Assembly: GCA_009767595.1 (NCBI GenBank)
Contig: VSDK01018674.1
Coordinates: 96,040 to 160,039 of the forward strand
Length of the DNA stretch: 64,000 bases
Reading direction: 5' to 3'
Origin: Symbiodinium kawagutii
Lineage: Eukaryota; Sar; Dinophyceae; Suessiales; Symbiodiniaceae
Every line of letters begins with the position of its first letter. The first letter of the stretch is position 1. A program made the position numbers and the translations under genes. This document shows, in pieces, positions 1 through 10,857 of this stretch. The notes under the pieces were generated by a model that ran no database searches, had not been told where the DNA came from, and saw only the letters and a list, made by a program, of their open reading frames with translations.

Positions 1-477
1 TACATGTAGAAGCTATGGCTATTCTCAGTGGTAGCCATGTTGTAACATGTAGTTTCATCAGCAGCTTCACATGTTGTAACCTCCAACTCTGGGCGGCATT
101 GGATCAGCGTTCGGTACACCCCTTTAACGTGCCAGCTGGGGTAAAGAGGGCGACCTGTCCCATAGCTGCAGCCCAATGCTGTGAGTTGTGACTGCCAGTT
201 TGCCTTCGGTGGCTGCGAGTCCTCCAGCGCGGCCCTGAGTTGGAGTGCTGAACAGCCTGAGTTCTCAACAAGAACTGCCAGTGACCGAAACTTGAGACAC
301 AACTTGAAGCCATTGCAGGAAACAACTTGAAGCCATTGCAGGAATGAAGTGGGAAAGTAATGGGATGAATTCGTAGAGTTTGTGGCCTGGAAGTTCAACG
401 AATTGGTGCAACCTTTGGGCTTGCCATGCCTTGGGTCCCGCCGTCCCGTGCCTAGTGCCTAGTGCTTGACTGGCGCA
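1..477. other. Upstream spacer with short duplications
   Basis: No convincing coding exon was seen. The block AACTTGAAGCCATTGCAGGA occurs twice side by side around 302-343, and a CATGTTGTAAC motif recurs at about 38-50 and 69-80. The stretch ends at the start codon of the histidine phosphatase. It may hold that gene's promoter or trans-splice acceptor, but neither can be pinpointed by eye. Confidence 0.4.
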
Positions 478-3400
478 ATGGAAAAGAAAACCATCATTTT
501 CGTTCGCCATGGCGAGTCTGAGTACAACAAGGCTTCCACCGTGATGGTCACCGTGTTGGCAGCGACCCATGGCAAAACACCTGTGACTTGAAAGCTATTG
601 TTGCCAAATGCTCGCTTCTCAAAATAGGGGTGCCTCTACGTCATCCAATACTGATCATCTTTGTTGATAGATATATCAACCATTTTTGGGGCCCCCCTAT
701 TTTGAGAAACCACCAAGATGGCTTAGCCACCATATGGCTTATATCGACCACCAATGGCTTTGCCATTTGCCATGCTTAGTCGGAATGTGGAAAAGGAACA
801 AAATCCATGGCACATCTGGAGAACTGTCATGGCTTCCCTGCTTCGCCAGGCCATGCGGGACACTGGAGAGGATCCCTTCATCCGAGACGCGCCACTCACA
901 GCCCATGGTCGAGCCCAAGCACAAGAGGCACAAGCGAAGCTCCAAGAGCTCCAGAAGGACAAGCGGATCAGCCTTGAAACTTCGCTTCAGAGTTGCCCTA
1001 GATCAACCTGTGTGCCTCAAATGCCTTTTCTTCCATCATTGGCCAATGATGAGCCAGAGATCATCACAGATCCGAATGTTGGGAATTGGCACTTCATGTT
1101 GAAACCCCTTCAAGCAGATCATCATTCACGATCATTCACGATATGAACCCATAAGGAAATATGGGAGCTTGATATGGTTTGATCATGCCTGGTTTATGAT
1201 CAGCTGGGAAGACGGTGCACCTTTCAGATCTGGAATTGGATCAACGAGTGGGCCTTGCCACCTGTGCAGACTATGATCACATGTGTAGATGGATGAAAGC
1301 AACTGAACTCTGCACTATGGCATGCTTTCGCGCAATTGGATTCCTCGGTCGTCATCCTGTGGTCTAAACGCGCGCAGAGAATAGTAGTGGCGGGATAGTG
1401 GCGGTCACTTTTGGACCATGGTGAACAATTGATCACCTGCTGGGTCGTAAGAACCGGCGTGACTTCAACAGGCGATGAAGACGCAGATTCAATATGTTCT
1501 GGTATTTTTCAATATTTTCGTGATTATTACCAATTAAGCCACCTTAATATGCTTAAATTCTTTTGGCAATGGTGCGAAGCAGATTTGAACTTGTTTGGTT
1601 TGGGCTGGGCCCCAAGGAAGGCCATCATTGCAAGCACCAACATCACCGCCACCATCCTTTGTACTAAGATGCCATGTCAAAGTCAGGTTGAGGGATTCGG
1701 GACCCGCTATTATCGGTGAATGCGGAGAGTGCAACATGCCATGAGGAAGATAAGATGTGATAGGATGCTATCATATGAAAAATTGGAAGGTCCACTAGGT
1801 TTGATGGGATGATGTGGGATGTGTGATGGGCCTGCCGCTTTTCAGGAGCTGGGTGGTGAAGGATGGCTCTTGCTGAGTTCACCTTTGCAACGAGCTCTTG
1901 ACACGGCGGCAGGCGAACCGCTTCAGGAGTCATGGGTGAACGCGGATCTAACCATCCCCAGCCCCATCCATCGCATTCCACCCCAAATAAGTGAATTGTT
2001 TGAAGTATTTGAAGCTACCTGTTGATGTAGCAGTGAGGAGCAGGTACAAATCACAAAGCAAGACAATGCCCGAACAGAAAGAGACCAAAGTGGCAGTGCT
2101 TGAAAACAAAACAAACGTGCCTTATCGCCGTCGATGCTTCGTGGCTATTCAGGCCTTGTATAGTTTGATCTCGATGTCGATATGTTTCAGTCTGTTGTCA
2201 AGCATTTCCAGTAATTTTTCACAGCTCAATGGAGAGAAACATCATGCAACCACAACATGATCATTTTGCCATGGCAACAGCTTTCGTTGAATGTGTGTTG
2301 ATATGTTGATGGAAAGTACTGAGGGATTTCTTACAAAAGGAAAGCCAGGGGGTGGATAATGGCGGATAAAAAACATCAGTATAAACATCGGCGCCAAGTC
2401 TGTTGAAGAATTGGGCCGCCGGCAATGCTTCCTGGTCATAAGTCAAGTAGGTGGGTGACACCATTGCACCAAAGACCATGGGTTGCTTTTGCCCTAGCGG
2501 CTGCCAATGGCTGCCACNNNNNNNNNNNNNNNNNNNNNNNNNNNNNNNNNNNNNNNNNNNNNNNNNNNNNNNNNNNNNNNNNNNNNNNNNNNNNNNNNNN
2601 NNNNNNNNNNNNNNNNNNNNNNNNNNNNNNNNNNNNNNNNNNNNNNNNNNNNNNNNNNNNNNNNNNNNNNNNNNNNNNNNNNNNNNNNNNNNNNNNNNNN
2701 NNNNNNNNNNNNNNNNNNNNNNNCCGCAGCGGCAGCAACAGCAACAGCAACAGCAACACCATTAGCTCCAGCAGCAACATGCACTAGAAGTGCTTGCGGA
2801 TTACGGCCGATGCCTCAGGGTCAGCCAGTAGTCACCTGGCAGGTTTGTGGCCAGAATGCTTCTTTGGTGCGGCAGCGTCCCTGGAAGTTTGGCCCGAGCT
2901 GCGCGAAGTGGCCAGACACCCATGGAGAGCTCACTGGGTTCCAACTTGACCAAGACATCGCCCGTCCATGAAAGCATCAGCTGATCTCAACTGAGGTCAC
3001 CGGCTGTGATGATTTGGGCTCTACGCCCTCAGTGTTGCTATGGATTTGCGGTAAAGCTGTTGTGGGGGAGGGCTTGTTGGGGGGCTTTGACCATGAATAC
3101 AATTTGGCTTCAATGGATGGGAGCATCCATCGCAAAGAAACAAATTTGCCGCCTAAACGACCCCAAACTATCCCCAACTCACTAAATTGGGCTCATTTCA
3201 TGTTATGTCCTTTTCAAACTGAAGGGCGCTGTAGTGGCCATGTTGATTTTTTGTCCTTGCTGTTTCAATGCTACGAATTTGCCTTGCTTTTCTTGCGATT
3301 TCTTGAGCCCTTGAGGTTGCTCAAGAAATATCCGCATCTTCAACAGCTGCACGATTTGCCTGAGATTTGGTGGACGATACCCAAAGCCTACCAAGATCTT

Positions 3401-5655
3401 CCGGCAGATGGCCGCATGACCGCAATGAGTGAAGCATCGCCGGTGAAGGGGAATAGGGATTCACCACGGATGACATTGGAATCCCTGACCGATTGTGTAA
3501 TCTCCCTGAGGGGATAGCATGCCATACATTTGCTCCCTTGTTGTAAGAGAAATCATTTGCGGCCGGCAGTGTAGCACGTTAACATGCTGGCATGGTAGTG
3601 CTATCATTTGTGATCAAATGAAGTGGCCAGGTTGCGGCAAAAAGTGCGGGTGTAGCCATTGTATTGGTCGCTTCCCCCCATGACAGAACTACAGCTGCTC
3701 CACAGGTGGCTGTCAGGTGGTCCACAGGTTCGGACGTCATAGCCACAGCTCCAGCCAGGCCATGCGCTGCGGGATGCCTACAGATATGACCCAGATGCCT
3801 TCGAGGAGCACTGGAGCACCATGATCCAATCACGACATGTTGATGTTCCAAGTCCAGTGACCTAGCCCAATCAGAACCGAATTTATCAAGCACCATCATG
3901 AACCATATAAAGCACAGCACTATCAAACATGACCCCTTGGGTCCAAAGTCCAAGTGCCCAATTGAAAAGTTGGCGATCACAACCACAACAGAATGAGGAG
4001 GCAGACGCAGCTTTGTTTGAGAGTCGCGTGGAGTTGCTGATCAAAAAGCTGGCCGCCGTGCCCGAAAGCAAAATTGCCAGGAGCTCAGCATCAGCCCTAA
4101 AACATCCTCAAACCCAAAAACGCTTGTGTTTCACAAAAAGATTTGTATTTGTCAGTCGGCTTGCGGCTGGTGGACACAGCCAAGCACTGTTTGTGTCTCA
4201 CACCTGCGTACATCAGAAGTGCATCAAGACCAAGCAGATTAGTGATCCAGGCTGCAGGCTCAAAAGACAACGAAGACCCCCGGTGACTTTGACATCCCTC
4301 CGGGCTCATGGCGAGCTTGGACCGAAGCTTGTCCGCGTGTGCTTTGGCTGAGATCTTCTCATTTGTGCCGGTCGCTTCACATTTGGCTTTGAAGGCCACA
4401 TGCAAAAACTTCAAAAGTCTCATGGAGTCGGAGGGCTTTGTTCAGAGCAGGCTATCATGTGGCATGCAGGTGTTGGTTTTGAAGCCCAAGAGTGGCAAGA
4501 TGATGGCCAACCTGTGCTGCAAGTTGGTGAATGCCTTTCTGCACCCTGAATCGCTTCCGGTGATGGATTCCATCCGCATAGAGTCGCAGGAGCTGGAGGG
4601 AGGGGACAAACCATCCATGTCTTGCGACAAGCCTTTCTACCGATTTCTGCAGTTGAGAGTGGGTGGAGTACAGGTCCCTGAGCCAATGGAGGATCTGTAT
4701 GTGAATGGCTTGGACCCTGTTGAAGCTGGGCCCTTGAGAAGAGCCTGGTGGGCTGGAGTCCGCAGTGTCATTGATGGCTTAGCTATCCCACCTGACGCTC
4801 GTATTTTGCTGATTGGGGATACGCGTTTCAGCGATGGTAGAAGTGCGTACTCAATCATGATGGCACTGGTCTCAACTGGAAATGACTTTGGGGTCCTGAA
4901 GTGCCGCCTGGATCCAGCTTACTTGGACTGCTCAATGGTTGGCGGGGGTGGCATCCAGGAGGAAACGGTGAAGGAAGCCTTGCGTGCATTGATCAGCGGC
5001 CGGTTGGCACGGAGTGGCCGGCTCCAGCCGCGCAGGAAACCATCTTCAAAGATAGACAGCTTCTCACAATTTATCTCCGCATTTGAGGTTGCCATTAACA
5101 AGATGTTGAAGAACGCCCGCCGATGGAATGACGAGTGGACCTATCCACCCATGGACGCTTTGGATGGTGAGCCTGAAGATGCTGACCAATTCTTTGTTGA
5201 CGAAAGCAAACTTCAAAGTCATTTCGCAGTGAACAAACGGCCAGATCTTGGCCCGTGGTGCTTTGGCCAATGAAATGGCGCGCTGAGTTCCAATTTCAAA
5301 AAATTTGAGGTGCGAGCGCTTCCAGCTGTGCCTGGGGAAAGGGCCTGGGGGAAGGCCATGAGGATTCCGCTGCGTGCGGGATGGCTGCGAAGGAAAAAGG
5401 TCGCGCGGAGGCTTCAGCGGCTCCAAAATTCAATGGGCACCGCTACCTGCAAGTACCACCCATCAATATCCATCAATGCCATTGACCATTCTTTGCCATC
5501 ACGTCGCATTTACCAGCCATGATCAACCATGACCCTTACTATGACCAACCGTGACCAGCCCCGATCAGCCACGTTTCTCATGTCTCCAGGTGCTGGTTGC
5601 CCACTGCGACCTCATGGGCGAATTGACCGAAAAGATGGGTTTGAAGGAGAACCTG
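478..5655 (+). CDS. Histidine phosphatase / phosphoglycerate mutase-like protein, ~7 exons
   Basis: This is a phosphohistidine-type phosphatase of the phosphoglycerate mutase superfamily; its substrate is unknown. Proposed exons are 478-546, 850-991, 1846-1908, ~2843-2935, 3326-3496, 3992-~4078 and 5590-5655. Exon 1 starts at ATG and carries IIFVRHGESEYNKA, the RHG motif with the phospho-accepting His. Exon 2 has DPFIRDAPLTAHGRAQAQ, matching the LT..G..QA segment. Exon 3 has LLLSSPLQRALDTA, the SPL.RA..TA motif. Exon 4 has VWPELREV, the position of the acidic LRE motif. Exon 5 has LPEIWW and ends ESLTDC. Exon 6 (ESRVELLIKKLAAVPESKI) leads into exon 7, VLVAHCDLMGEL, the second catalytic His. 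The superfamily order is complete and collinear, so the family call is firm. Splice phases agree only in part (exon 5 ends and exon 7 starts in phase 0), and the assembly gap sits just upstream of exon 4. The C-terminus may lie further downstream. Confidence 0.75.
616..708. mobile_element. MITE-like element family 1, copy 1
   Basis: A 93-bp segment has perfect 15-bp terminal inverted repeats: TTCTCAAAATAGGGG at 616-630 and CCCCTATTTTGAGAA at 694-708. It has no coding capacity. It lies in the first intron of the phosphatase gene. Related copies are at 15077-15172, 15222-15325 and 52142-52247, with a half copy near 30090-30139. Confidence 0.75.
2518..2723. other. Assembly gap (206 N)
   Basis: An unbroken run of N. 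It lies between phosphatase exons 3 and 4, so part of that gene could be hidden. The gap is followed directly by a CAACAG-rich low-complexity stretch to about 2760, which may explain the assembly failure. Confidence 0.99.
4308..5273 (+). CDS. Intronless 321-residue protein with F-box-like N-terminus, nested in phosphatase intron
   Basis: A single uninterrupted ORF from ATG to TGA, by far the longest in the window. Residues ~9-42 (LAEIFSFVPVASHLALKATC followed by KNF) follow the F-box pattern of hydrophobic spacing ending in a Cys-Lys-aromatic. F-box proteins usually recruit targets to SCF ubiquitin ligases, but only this short match supports that idea. The middle contains ARILLIGDTRFSDGRSAY, a hydrophobic strand followed by G-D and a polar loop. 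The tail is basic, then acidic (EPEDADQFFVDESK). No named enzyme domain is recognised. The ORF sits between phosphatase exons 6 and 7 on the same strand. Being intronless among multi-exon genes, it could be a retrocopy; no spliced-leader relic was found upstream. Its function is unknown. Confidence 0.75.
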   Translation: MASLDRSLSACALAEIFSFVPVASHLALKATCKNFKSLMESEGFVQSRLSCGMQVLVLKPKSGKMMANLCCKLVNAFLHPESLPVMDSIRIESQELEGGDKPSMSCDKPFYRFLQLRVGGVQVPEPMEDLYVNGLDPVEAGPLRRAWWAGVRSVIDGLAIPPDARILLIGDTRFSDGRSAYSIMMALVSTGNDFGVLKCRLDPAYLDCSMVGGGGIQEETVKEALRALISGRLARSGRLQPRRKPSSKIDSFSQFISAFEVAINKMLKNARRWNDEWTYPPMDALDGEPEDADQFFVDESKLQSHFAVNKRPDLGPWCFGQ

Positions 5656-5752
5656 GTTGGTGGCGAGCACATGTTAGATCATGTTAGGTATGTTTGGGAT
5701 GGTTGGTTGATGATGGTTGGTATTTTTCCGAGGGGTTTGAAACCACCAGATG
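5653..5752. mobile_element. MITE-like element family 3, degenerate copy
   Basis: The segment begins GGTTGGTGG, contains AGGTATGTTT and ends in a GAGGGGTTTGAAACCACC block. It parallels the cleaner copy at 18958-19057 in both ends and some internal blocks. The 5' edge coincides with the proposed donor GT of the last phosphatase exon. The internal match is loose, so confidence is modest. Confidence 0.4.
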
Positions 5753-5981
5753 CGGCTAGCAGGTGGCTGTCCACAGCTGTTCCTGAGGCATCAAACTCAA
5801 ACACTTCTGCACGGAAACTGATGCTTCGGTGGACAAAAGTTGCGACATGACCTGCGCTTTTCATGTTTCAAGAATGCCCAAGAGATCTCAAGAGGGCGCA
5901 ATGTGAAAAAAATGCATCTGTTTCCGATCTCAAATATGTTATGTTCATTTTACATAGGTCAATCCGAAACAACAGCGCTAG

Positions 5982-6134
5982 GAGAAGAAGTCCGATGGTA
6001 GCTTCAGGAATGGCTGGTGGCTGAGCCTATCGGCCGCAGGCCAGTGGCAAGGATCCCTATCTTTGGATGACCTGGGGTGGTTATCGGCTATACGGGGTGC
6101 TAGGGTATTGCAACGCTCCTTGAGTGTTGCGTGA
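5982..6134 (+). CDS. Unassigned exon, possibly the phosphatase C-terminus
   Basis: After a CTAG acceptor the frame is open for 50 codons to TGA. It includes FRNGWWLSLSAAGQWQ and DDLGWLSAIRGARVLQRS, with balanced composition and no low complexity. It follows the last recognised phosphatase exon by about 330 nt and could be that gene's terminal exon. No family match was recognised. Confidence 0.4.
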   Translation, partial: EKKSDGSFRNGWWLSLSAAGQWQGSLSLDDLGWLSAIRGARVLQRSLSVA

Positions 6135-6368
6135 TGGCTCACACATGTAAGTTCCAGCTCCCAATGTCCAAGAGATCTTGGATGTCTTTGGCAGAAAGCG
6201 ATCCCCAAAGCTTAGGATGTTTGTCACTGTTCGTGTTTGTTTGCCACATCCTGCCGTTGTTCGCCATCACAAGATGCTGCTTGTAGGGTCGCTGGGTTGG
6301 TCCATGCTTTGCCCGGGGCCACCGCCGTCCTGCCAGCTTAAAGCTGTATGATGCTGTAAGTCTCGCAG

Positions 6369-6458
6369 TGATGCCCCCAAGATGAGCACCTCAATCCCTA
6401 AGGAAACTGTGAATGCCGAATGCTTCGTGATTTTCACTTCTAAGCAGTTGGAGGCGCG
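6369..6458 (+). CDS. Unassigned short exon
   Basis: An open stretch between a CGCAG acceptor and a GCG|GTACAG donor reads APKMSTSIPKETVNAE, then CFVIFTSKQLEAR. The composition looks like protein and both splice signals are present. Family and parent gene are unknown. Confidence 0.35.
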
Positions 6459-7489
6459 GTACAGTAGAAACAGCACAGCCACTCAGTCATCCTTTCGCGT
6501 GGAACTCAACAGATCTGAATTGCAGCACCAACTGCAGGTTATTGACTTTCGCTCCAGGCTCCAGTGCTTTACTTCTTCAGTCCTCCGGTACTCTTCGCTT
6601 CGCTTGTTTTGGCAGCGCTTCTGAGACATTCTGAGACCCCGCTAGGGGACCTTTCAGAGTCAGGTTTTAGTCCAGGTCCGTACAGCAGACTAGCTGGAAG
6701 TCATGCCAAAAAGTGCGGCGAAAAGCCTTTCAAGCGAAACACAGATACGGTGATGCGATGTGATACGACTCATGACTCAGGATGTTTCAATGCCCTATGT
6801 GGACCAAGCTCCACGCGGGACTGAGGTCGAAGTGTCAAAGCAAGTTCCTGCTGTTGCCGCTTCTTCCAGGTGAGAATGGCTGCATTTTTGCGGTGAAGCT
6901 TCTTCAAGGTGGCCATACTTAGCAAATCACCCGAGCGACATGGCGCACCCGGCGCGCCCACTGGTATACTATCATCGGATAAATGGTGAGCACCACACCT
7001 GATAATGATACCAGTACCGTCCAGTACCCCTATTTACTAGTGCTCCCCTGGGTTCCTGGACTCGGCTACAACAAATGAATAGCTTGAGCATGCTGGAGAG
7101 CGGACGGCAAATTCACAATCCAGAGCCAGTGACGTCCAGGTTTACCATTTTCATGCTGGGGGGCAACTAGAATTTTAGCCATCTTCATGCTTCAGCCTTG
7201 TAGGATGGTTCCTTGCTGAAAGTCATTTGTTGGGCGGCGTCAAAGATGTTTCCTTTATCAACCGCATTTGGGGTTTGGGGTATGGGGCAACATGGGTACA
7301 TAGTGGAACCACTAACCAGCTGATCCAGCTGTTGTGAGCCTCTTCTCCAGGAAGCCAAAAGTGGATGCACCACCAGCAGGGAACGGGCGACCTTCGGGCA
7401 GGCGATGTAGTTAATGAACGGGGCTTGAAATGTTTGGTGCTGCGATTTCAGTCATTGTCATCCTGTTTGAGCCTTTGTCGTTGACCTTT

Positions 7490-7490
<1 letters not shown>
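6459..7490. other. Spacer without convincing genes
   Basis: Reading frames here are short, and their translations look like random sequence on both strands. No splice-flanked exon was found. Confidence 0.4.

Positions 7491-7543
<53 letters not shown>
7491..7543. repeat. (ATC)n microsatellite
   Basis: About 17 perfect tandem copies of the trinucleotide ATC. Confidence 0.95.
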
Positions 7544-7545
<2 letters not shown>

Positions 7546-8035
7546 TTAGCATCTCGCATCATCCTGCATGTTGAGTTTGGTCAAAGATTTGTAAAGCTGT
7601 TGTTTTTTGGAATTTCAGATTGTAGGGTTTTGATCCGTGGTCCCTGTTCTTGCCTGAGCAAGCCAGGCACAATGAGAAGTCAGAGCCGCCAAGGCCTGCG
7701 AGAAAAGTGAGTGAGCCATGGGCCCAGGATGGGATGACTCTAGATGCTCGTGCTTTTGCTGTTGCTGCTACTGCTGACCTTCTTCTTGCCGCTCAATTAC
7801 TGATGTTTGTGCTGTCATTGTCATTGATGTCTGTTCTTGCAGTTATTGTTCTTGTTGTCCGTTGATGTCACTTGTTTTTGTTGGTGTCGTGGTTGCCCTT
7901 GCTGGCCTGAAAGATGAAGCCTGGTCAGACTAGAATTTCACTTGAAGCGAAATGCTTCGCTGACCAAGTCCGGGAGGGGTGAAGTGAAGTCTTCCATGTG
8001 GATGAGCCTATGCCTTGCAGTGGTTTAGGGCTTGA

Positions 8036-8045
8036 AAAAGAGAGA

Positions 8046-8077
<32 letters not shown>

Positions 8078-8091
8078 CAGAGAGAGAGAGG

Positions 8092-8127
<36 letters not shown>

Positions 8128-8130
8128 AAA
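8036..8130. repeat. (GA)n microsatellite
   Basis: Nearly continuous GA dinucleotides with a few substitutions, just upstream of the satellite array and its flanking repeat. Confidence 0.9.
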
Positions 8131-8153
8131 TGAGAGTGAGAGCGTTGGTTCAA

Positions 8154-8330
8154 CTTGATAACGCAAGTGCAAGATATAGAGAAACAGGGAAGGAACGGAA
8201 AGAAAGGGAAAAGGACGGGAAATGGGAAGAATTAGGGAAGAATTGGGAAAGGACAAAAGAGACAAGATAGGGAAGCACAGAGGAAGGCAGATGGCGATGG
8301 AGAGAGGGGAAGGGAGAGAGCCACCGCTTA
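8154..8330. repeat. Left flanking repeat of the satellite array
   Basis: A purine-rich block starts near GCAAGTGCAAGATATAGAG, runs through a GGAACGGAAAGAAAGGGAAA block and ends in GAGAGCCACC next to the array. The same ordered motifs recur at 10162-10258 on the other side. The left copy is about 75 bp longer in its purine-rich middle. Confidence 0.7.
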
Positions 8331-10161
8331 CACCCATCTTGACGCGCTGTAAGTTGCCAACCAACACCCCCAACATGCCTTAAGACCGCGTATGTAGACG
8401 CCAAGTTGGGTTCTTCACCCATCTTGACGCGCTGTAGGTTGCCAACCTACACCCCCAACAAGCCTTAAGACCGCGTAAGTAGATCCCAAGTTGGGTTTTT
8501 CACCCATCTAGATGCGCTGTAGGTTGCCGACCTGCACCCCCAACATGCCTTAAGACCGCGTAAGTAGACCCCAAGTCGGGCTTCACAGCCATCTCGATGC
8601 GCTGTAGGTTGCCAACCTACACCCCCAACATGCCTTAAGACCGCGAAAGTAGACCCCAAGTTGGGTGTTTCACAAATCTTGATGCGCTGTAGGTTGCCAA
8701 CCAACACCCCCAACAAGCCTTAAGACCGCGAAAGTAGATCCCAAGTTGGGTGCTTCACAAATCTTGATGCGCTGTAGGTTGCCAACCTACACCCCCAACA
8801 TGCCTTAAGACCGCGAAAGTAGATCCCAAGTTGGGTTTCACACCCATCTCGATGCGCTGTAGGTTGCCAACCTACACCCCCAACATGCCTTAAGACCGCG
8901 AAAGTAGACCCCAAGTTGGGTGTTTCACAAATCTTGATGCGCTGTAGGTTGCCAACCAACACCCCCAACAAGCCTTAAGACCGCGAAAGTAGATCCCAAG
9001 TTGGGTGCTTCACAAATCTTGATGCGCTGTAGGTTGCCAACCTACACCCCCAACATGCCTTAAGACCGCGAAAGTAGATCCCAAGTTGGGTGCTTCACAA
9101 ATCTTGATGCGCTGTAGGTTGCCAACCTACACCCCCAACATGCCTTAAGACCGCGTAAGTAGATCCCAAGTTGGGTTTTTCACCCATCTTGATGCGCTGT
9201 AGGTTGCCAACCTACACCCCCAACATGCCTTAAGACCGCGAAAGTAGACCCCAAGTCGGGCTTCACAGCCATCTTGACGCGCTGTAGGTTGCCAACCTAC
9301 ACCCCCAACATGCCTTAAGACCGCGTAAGTAGATCCCAAGTTGGGTGTTTCACAAATCTTGATGCGCTGTAGGTTGCCAACCTACACCCCCAACATGCCT
9401 TAAGACCGCGTAAGTAGATCCCAAGTTGGGTGTTTCACAAATCTTGATGCGCTGTAGGTTGCCAACCTACACCCCCAACATGCCTTAAGACCGCGTAAGT
9501 AGATCCCAAGTTGGGTGTTTCACAAATCTTGATGCGCTGTAGGTTGCCAACCTACACCCCCAACATGCCTTAAGACCGCGTAAGTAGATCCCAAGTTGGG
9601 TTTTTCACCCATCTTGATGCGCTGTAGGTTGCCGACCTGCACCCCCAACATGCCTTAAGACCGCGAAAGCACACCCCAAGTCGGCCTTCACAGCCGTCTT
9701 GACCCGCTGTAGGTTGCCAACCTACACCCCCAACATGCCTTAAGACCGCGAAAGTAGACCCCAAGTTGGGCGTTGCACAAATCTTGATGCGCTGTAGGTT
9801 GCCAACCTACACCGCCAACATGCCTTAAGACCGCGAAAGCAGACCCCAAGTTGGGTGTTTCACAAATCTTGATGCGCTGTAGGTTGCCAACCTACACCCC
9901 TAACATGCCTTAAGACCGCGTAAGTAGATCCCAAGTTGGGTTTTTCACCCATCTTGATGCGCGGTAGGTTGCCAACCTACACCCCCAACATGCCTTAAGA
10001 CCGCGTAAGTAGATCCCAAGTTGGGTTTTTCACCCATCTTGATGCGCTGTAGGTTGCCGACCTGCACCCCCAACATGCCTTAAGACCGCGTAAGTAGACC
10101 CCAAGTCGGGCTTCACAGCCATCTTGACGCGCTGTAGGTTGCCAACCTACACCCCCAGCAT
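8331..10161. repeat. 85-bp satellite array, ~21.5 copies
   Basis: The anchor TAAGACCGCG recurs every 85 bp from 8381 to 10081 (21 occurrences, no register change). Each monomer contains the inverted repeat GTAGGTTG-C-CAACCTAC, often extended to 9-bp arms. Monomers differ at fixed sites (for example CACAAATCTTGATGC against CACCCATCTTGATGC against CACAGCCATCTTGACGC). The variants repeat in register at 255 bp (8465 and 8720) and 425 bp (9145, 9570, 9995), giving 3-mer and 5-mer higher-order units. Because 85 is not a multiple of 3, the minus-strand ORFs here are artefacts. Confidence 0.97.
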
Positions 10162-10258
10162 GGTTGATAGAGCAAGTGCAAGATATAGAGGGGCAGGGAA
10201 GGAACGAAAAGAAAGGGAAAAGGAAGGGAAATGACAAGAATTTGGGCAGAGAGCCACC
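10162..10258. repeat. Right flanking repeat of the satellite array
   Basis: Carries GCAAGTGCAAGATATAGAG, then CAGGGAAGGAACG, AAAGAAAGGGAAAAGGA and GAGAGCCACC in the same order and orientation as 8154-8330. The array therefore lies between two direct repeats. Confidence 0.7.
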
Positions 10259-10263
10259 CTTGA

Positions 10264-10341
10264 GGCAACCTCTGCGAGTTTTAGACGAGGACGAAGCTGC
10301 ATTCAAGGCAGCTGCTGAGGCCTATCCTGACATTTTGGGGG
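10264..10341 (+). CDS. Unassigned exon
   Basis: The open frame reads QPLRVLDEDEAAFKAAAEAY and ends PDIL, an acidic-alanine helix. It begins just after the right satellite flank. Composition is clearly protein-like; parent gene unknown. Confidence 0.4.
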
Positions 10342-10734
10342 GGAGACACTGGAGGGAACCGACTGTTTCTGCATGATGAACTGCCAAAGCTGCTAAGAAA
10401 TGTAGTCTTTTATGGCAAAAAAATCTAGCTCTATGCGCTTATTTGTGCACAGGTCTTTTGGTGTCTTGCTTCTTTCTTGTGCATCTATATGCTGCTAGTA
10501 GTTCAGTGATGGCTCCTCACATCTTCTCACGGTCTCAGATTTACCAACAAGTGTAATGCGCATTGCCACCAACATGGACTCTTACAATCATAGAGCCATC
10601 ACAATTGACGGACTGGAATGACTGATACTACAACATGCAAGCAACTGTGCAGTCTGGCAAGGGGTGACCTTGAGGAACTTGAAAGATCTCCCGTCTTTTC
10701 CGACCGGCAGAGCTGAATTGTCGATTCTCCTGGC

Positions 10735-10822
10735 ATGGAGGCAGCCGCGGAAGCAGCACTGCAACGCGATCGAAACAGTGATTGGTGGAAGAAGCTTCAA
10801 ACAGAGGCGGGCGTGAATCAGG
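10735..10822 (+). CDS. Unassigned exon
   Basis: An ATG-containing frame MEAAAEAALQRDRNSDWWKK, then LQTEAGVNQD and TGA. Alanine/glutamate-rich and helical. It may belong with the exon at 10264-10341 and the next one at 10858. Confidence 0.4.
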
Positions 10823-10857
10823 ACTGAGCGCTCATAGACAGATGCTAATTTCCACAG

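Noticed and set aside
4150..4310. Spliced-leader relic upstream of the intronless ORF
   Set aside because: I looked for the dinoflagellate leader ending in GGCTCAAG; only GGCTCAAAAG in an unrelated context was seen, so retroposition via a processed mRNA is not supported.
8465..8971. Two near-identical 83-residue minus-strand ORFs
   Set aside because: They are translations of three 85-bp monomers in three frames; repetition explains the similarity.
8331..10161. CRISPR-like array
   Set aside because: The whole 85-bp unit repeats, with no unique spacers, in eukaryotic-type DNA; it is a satellite.
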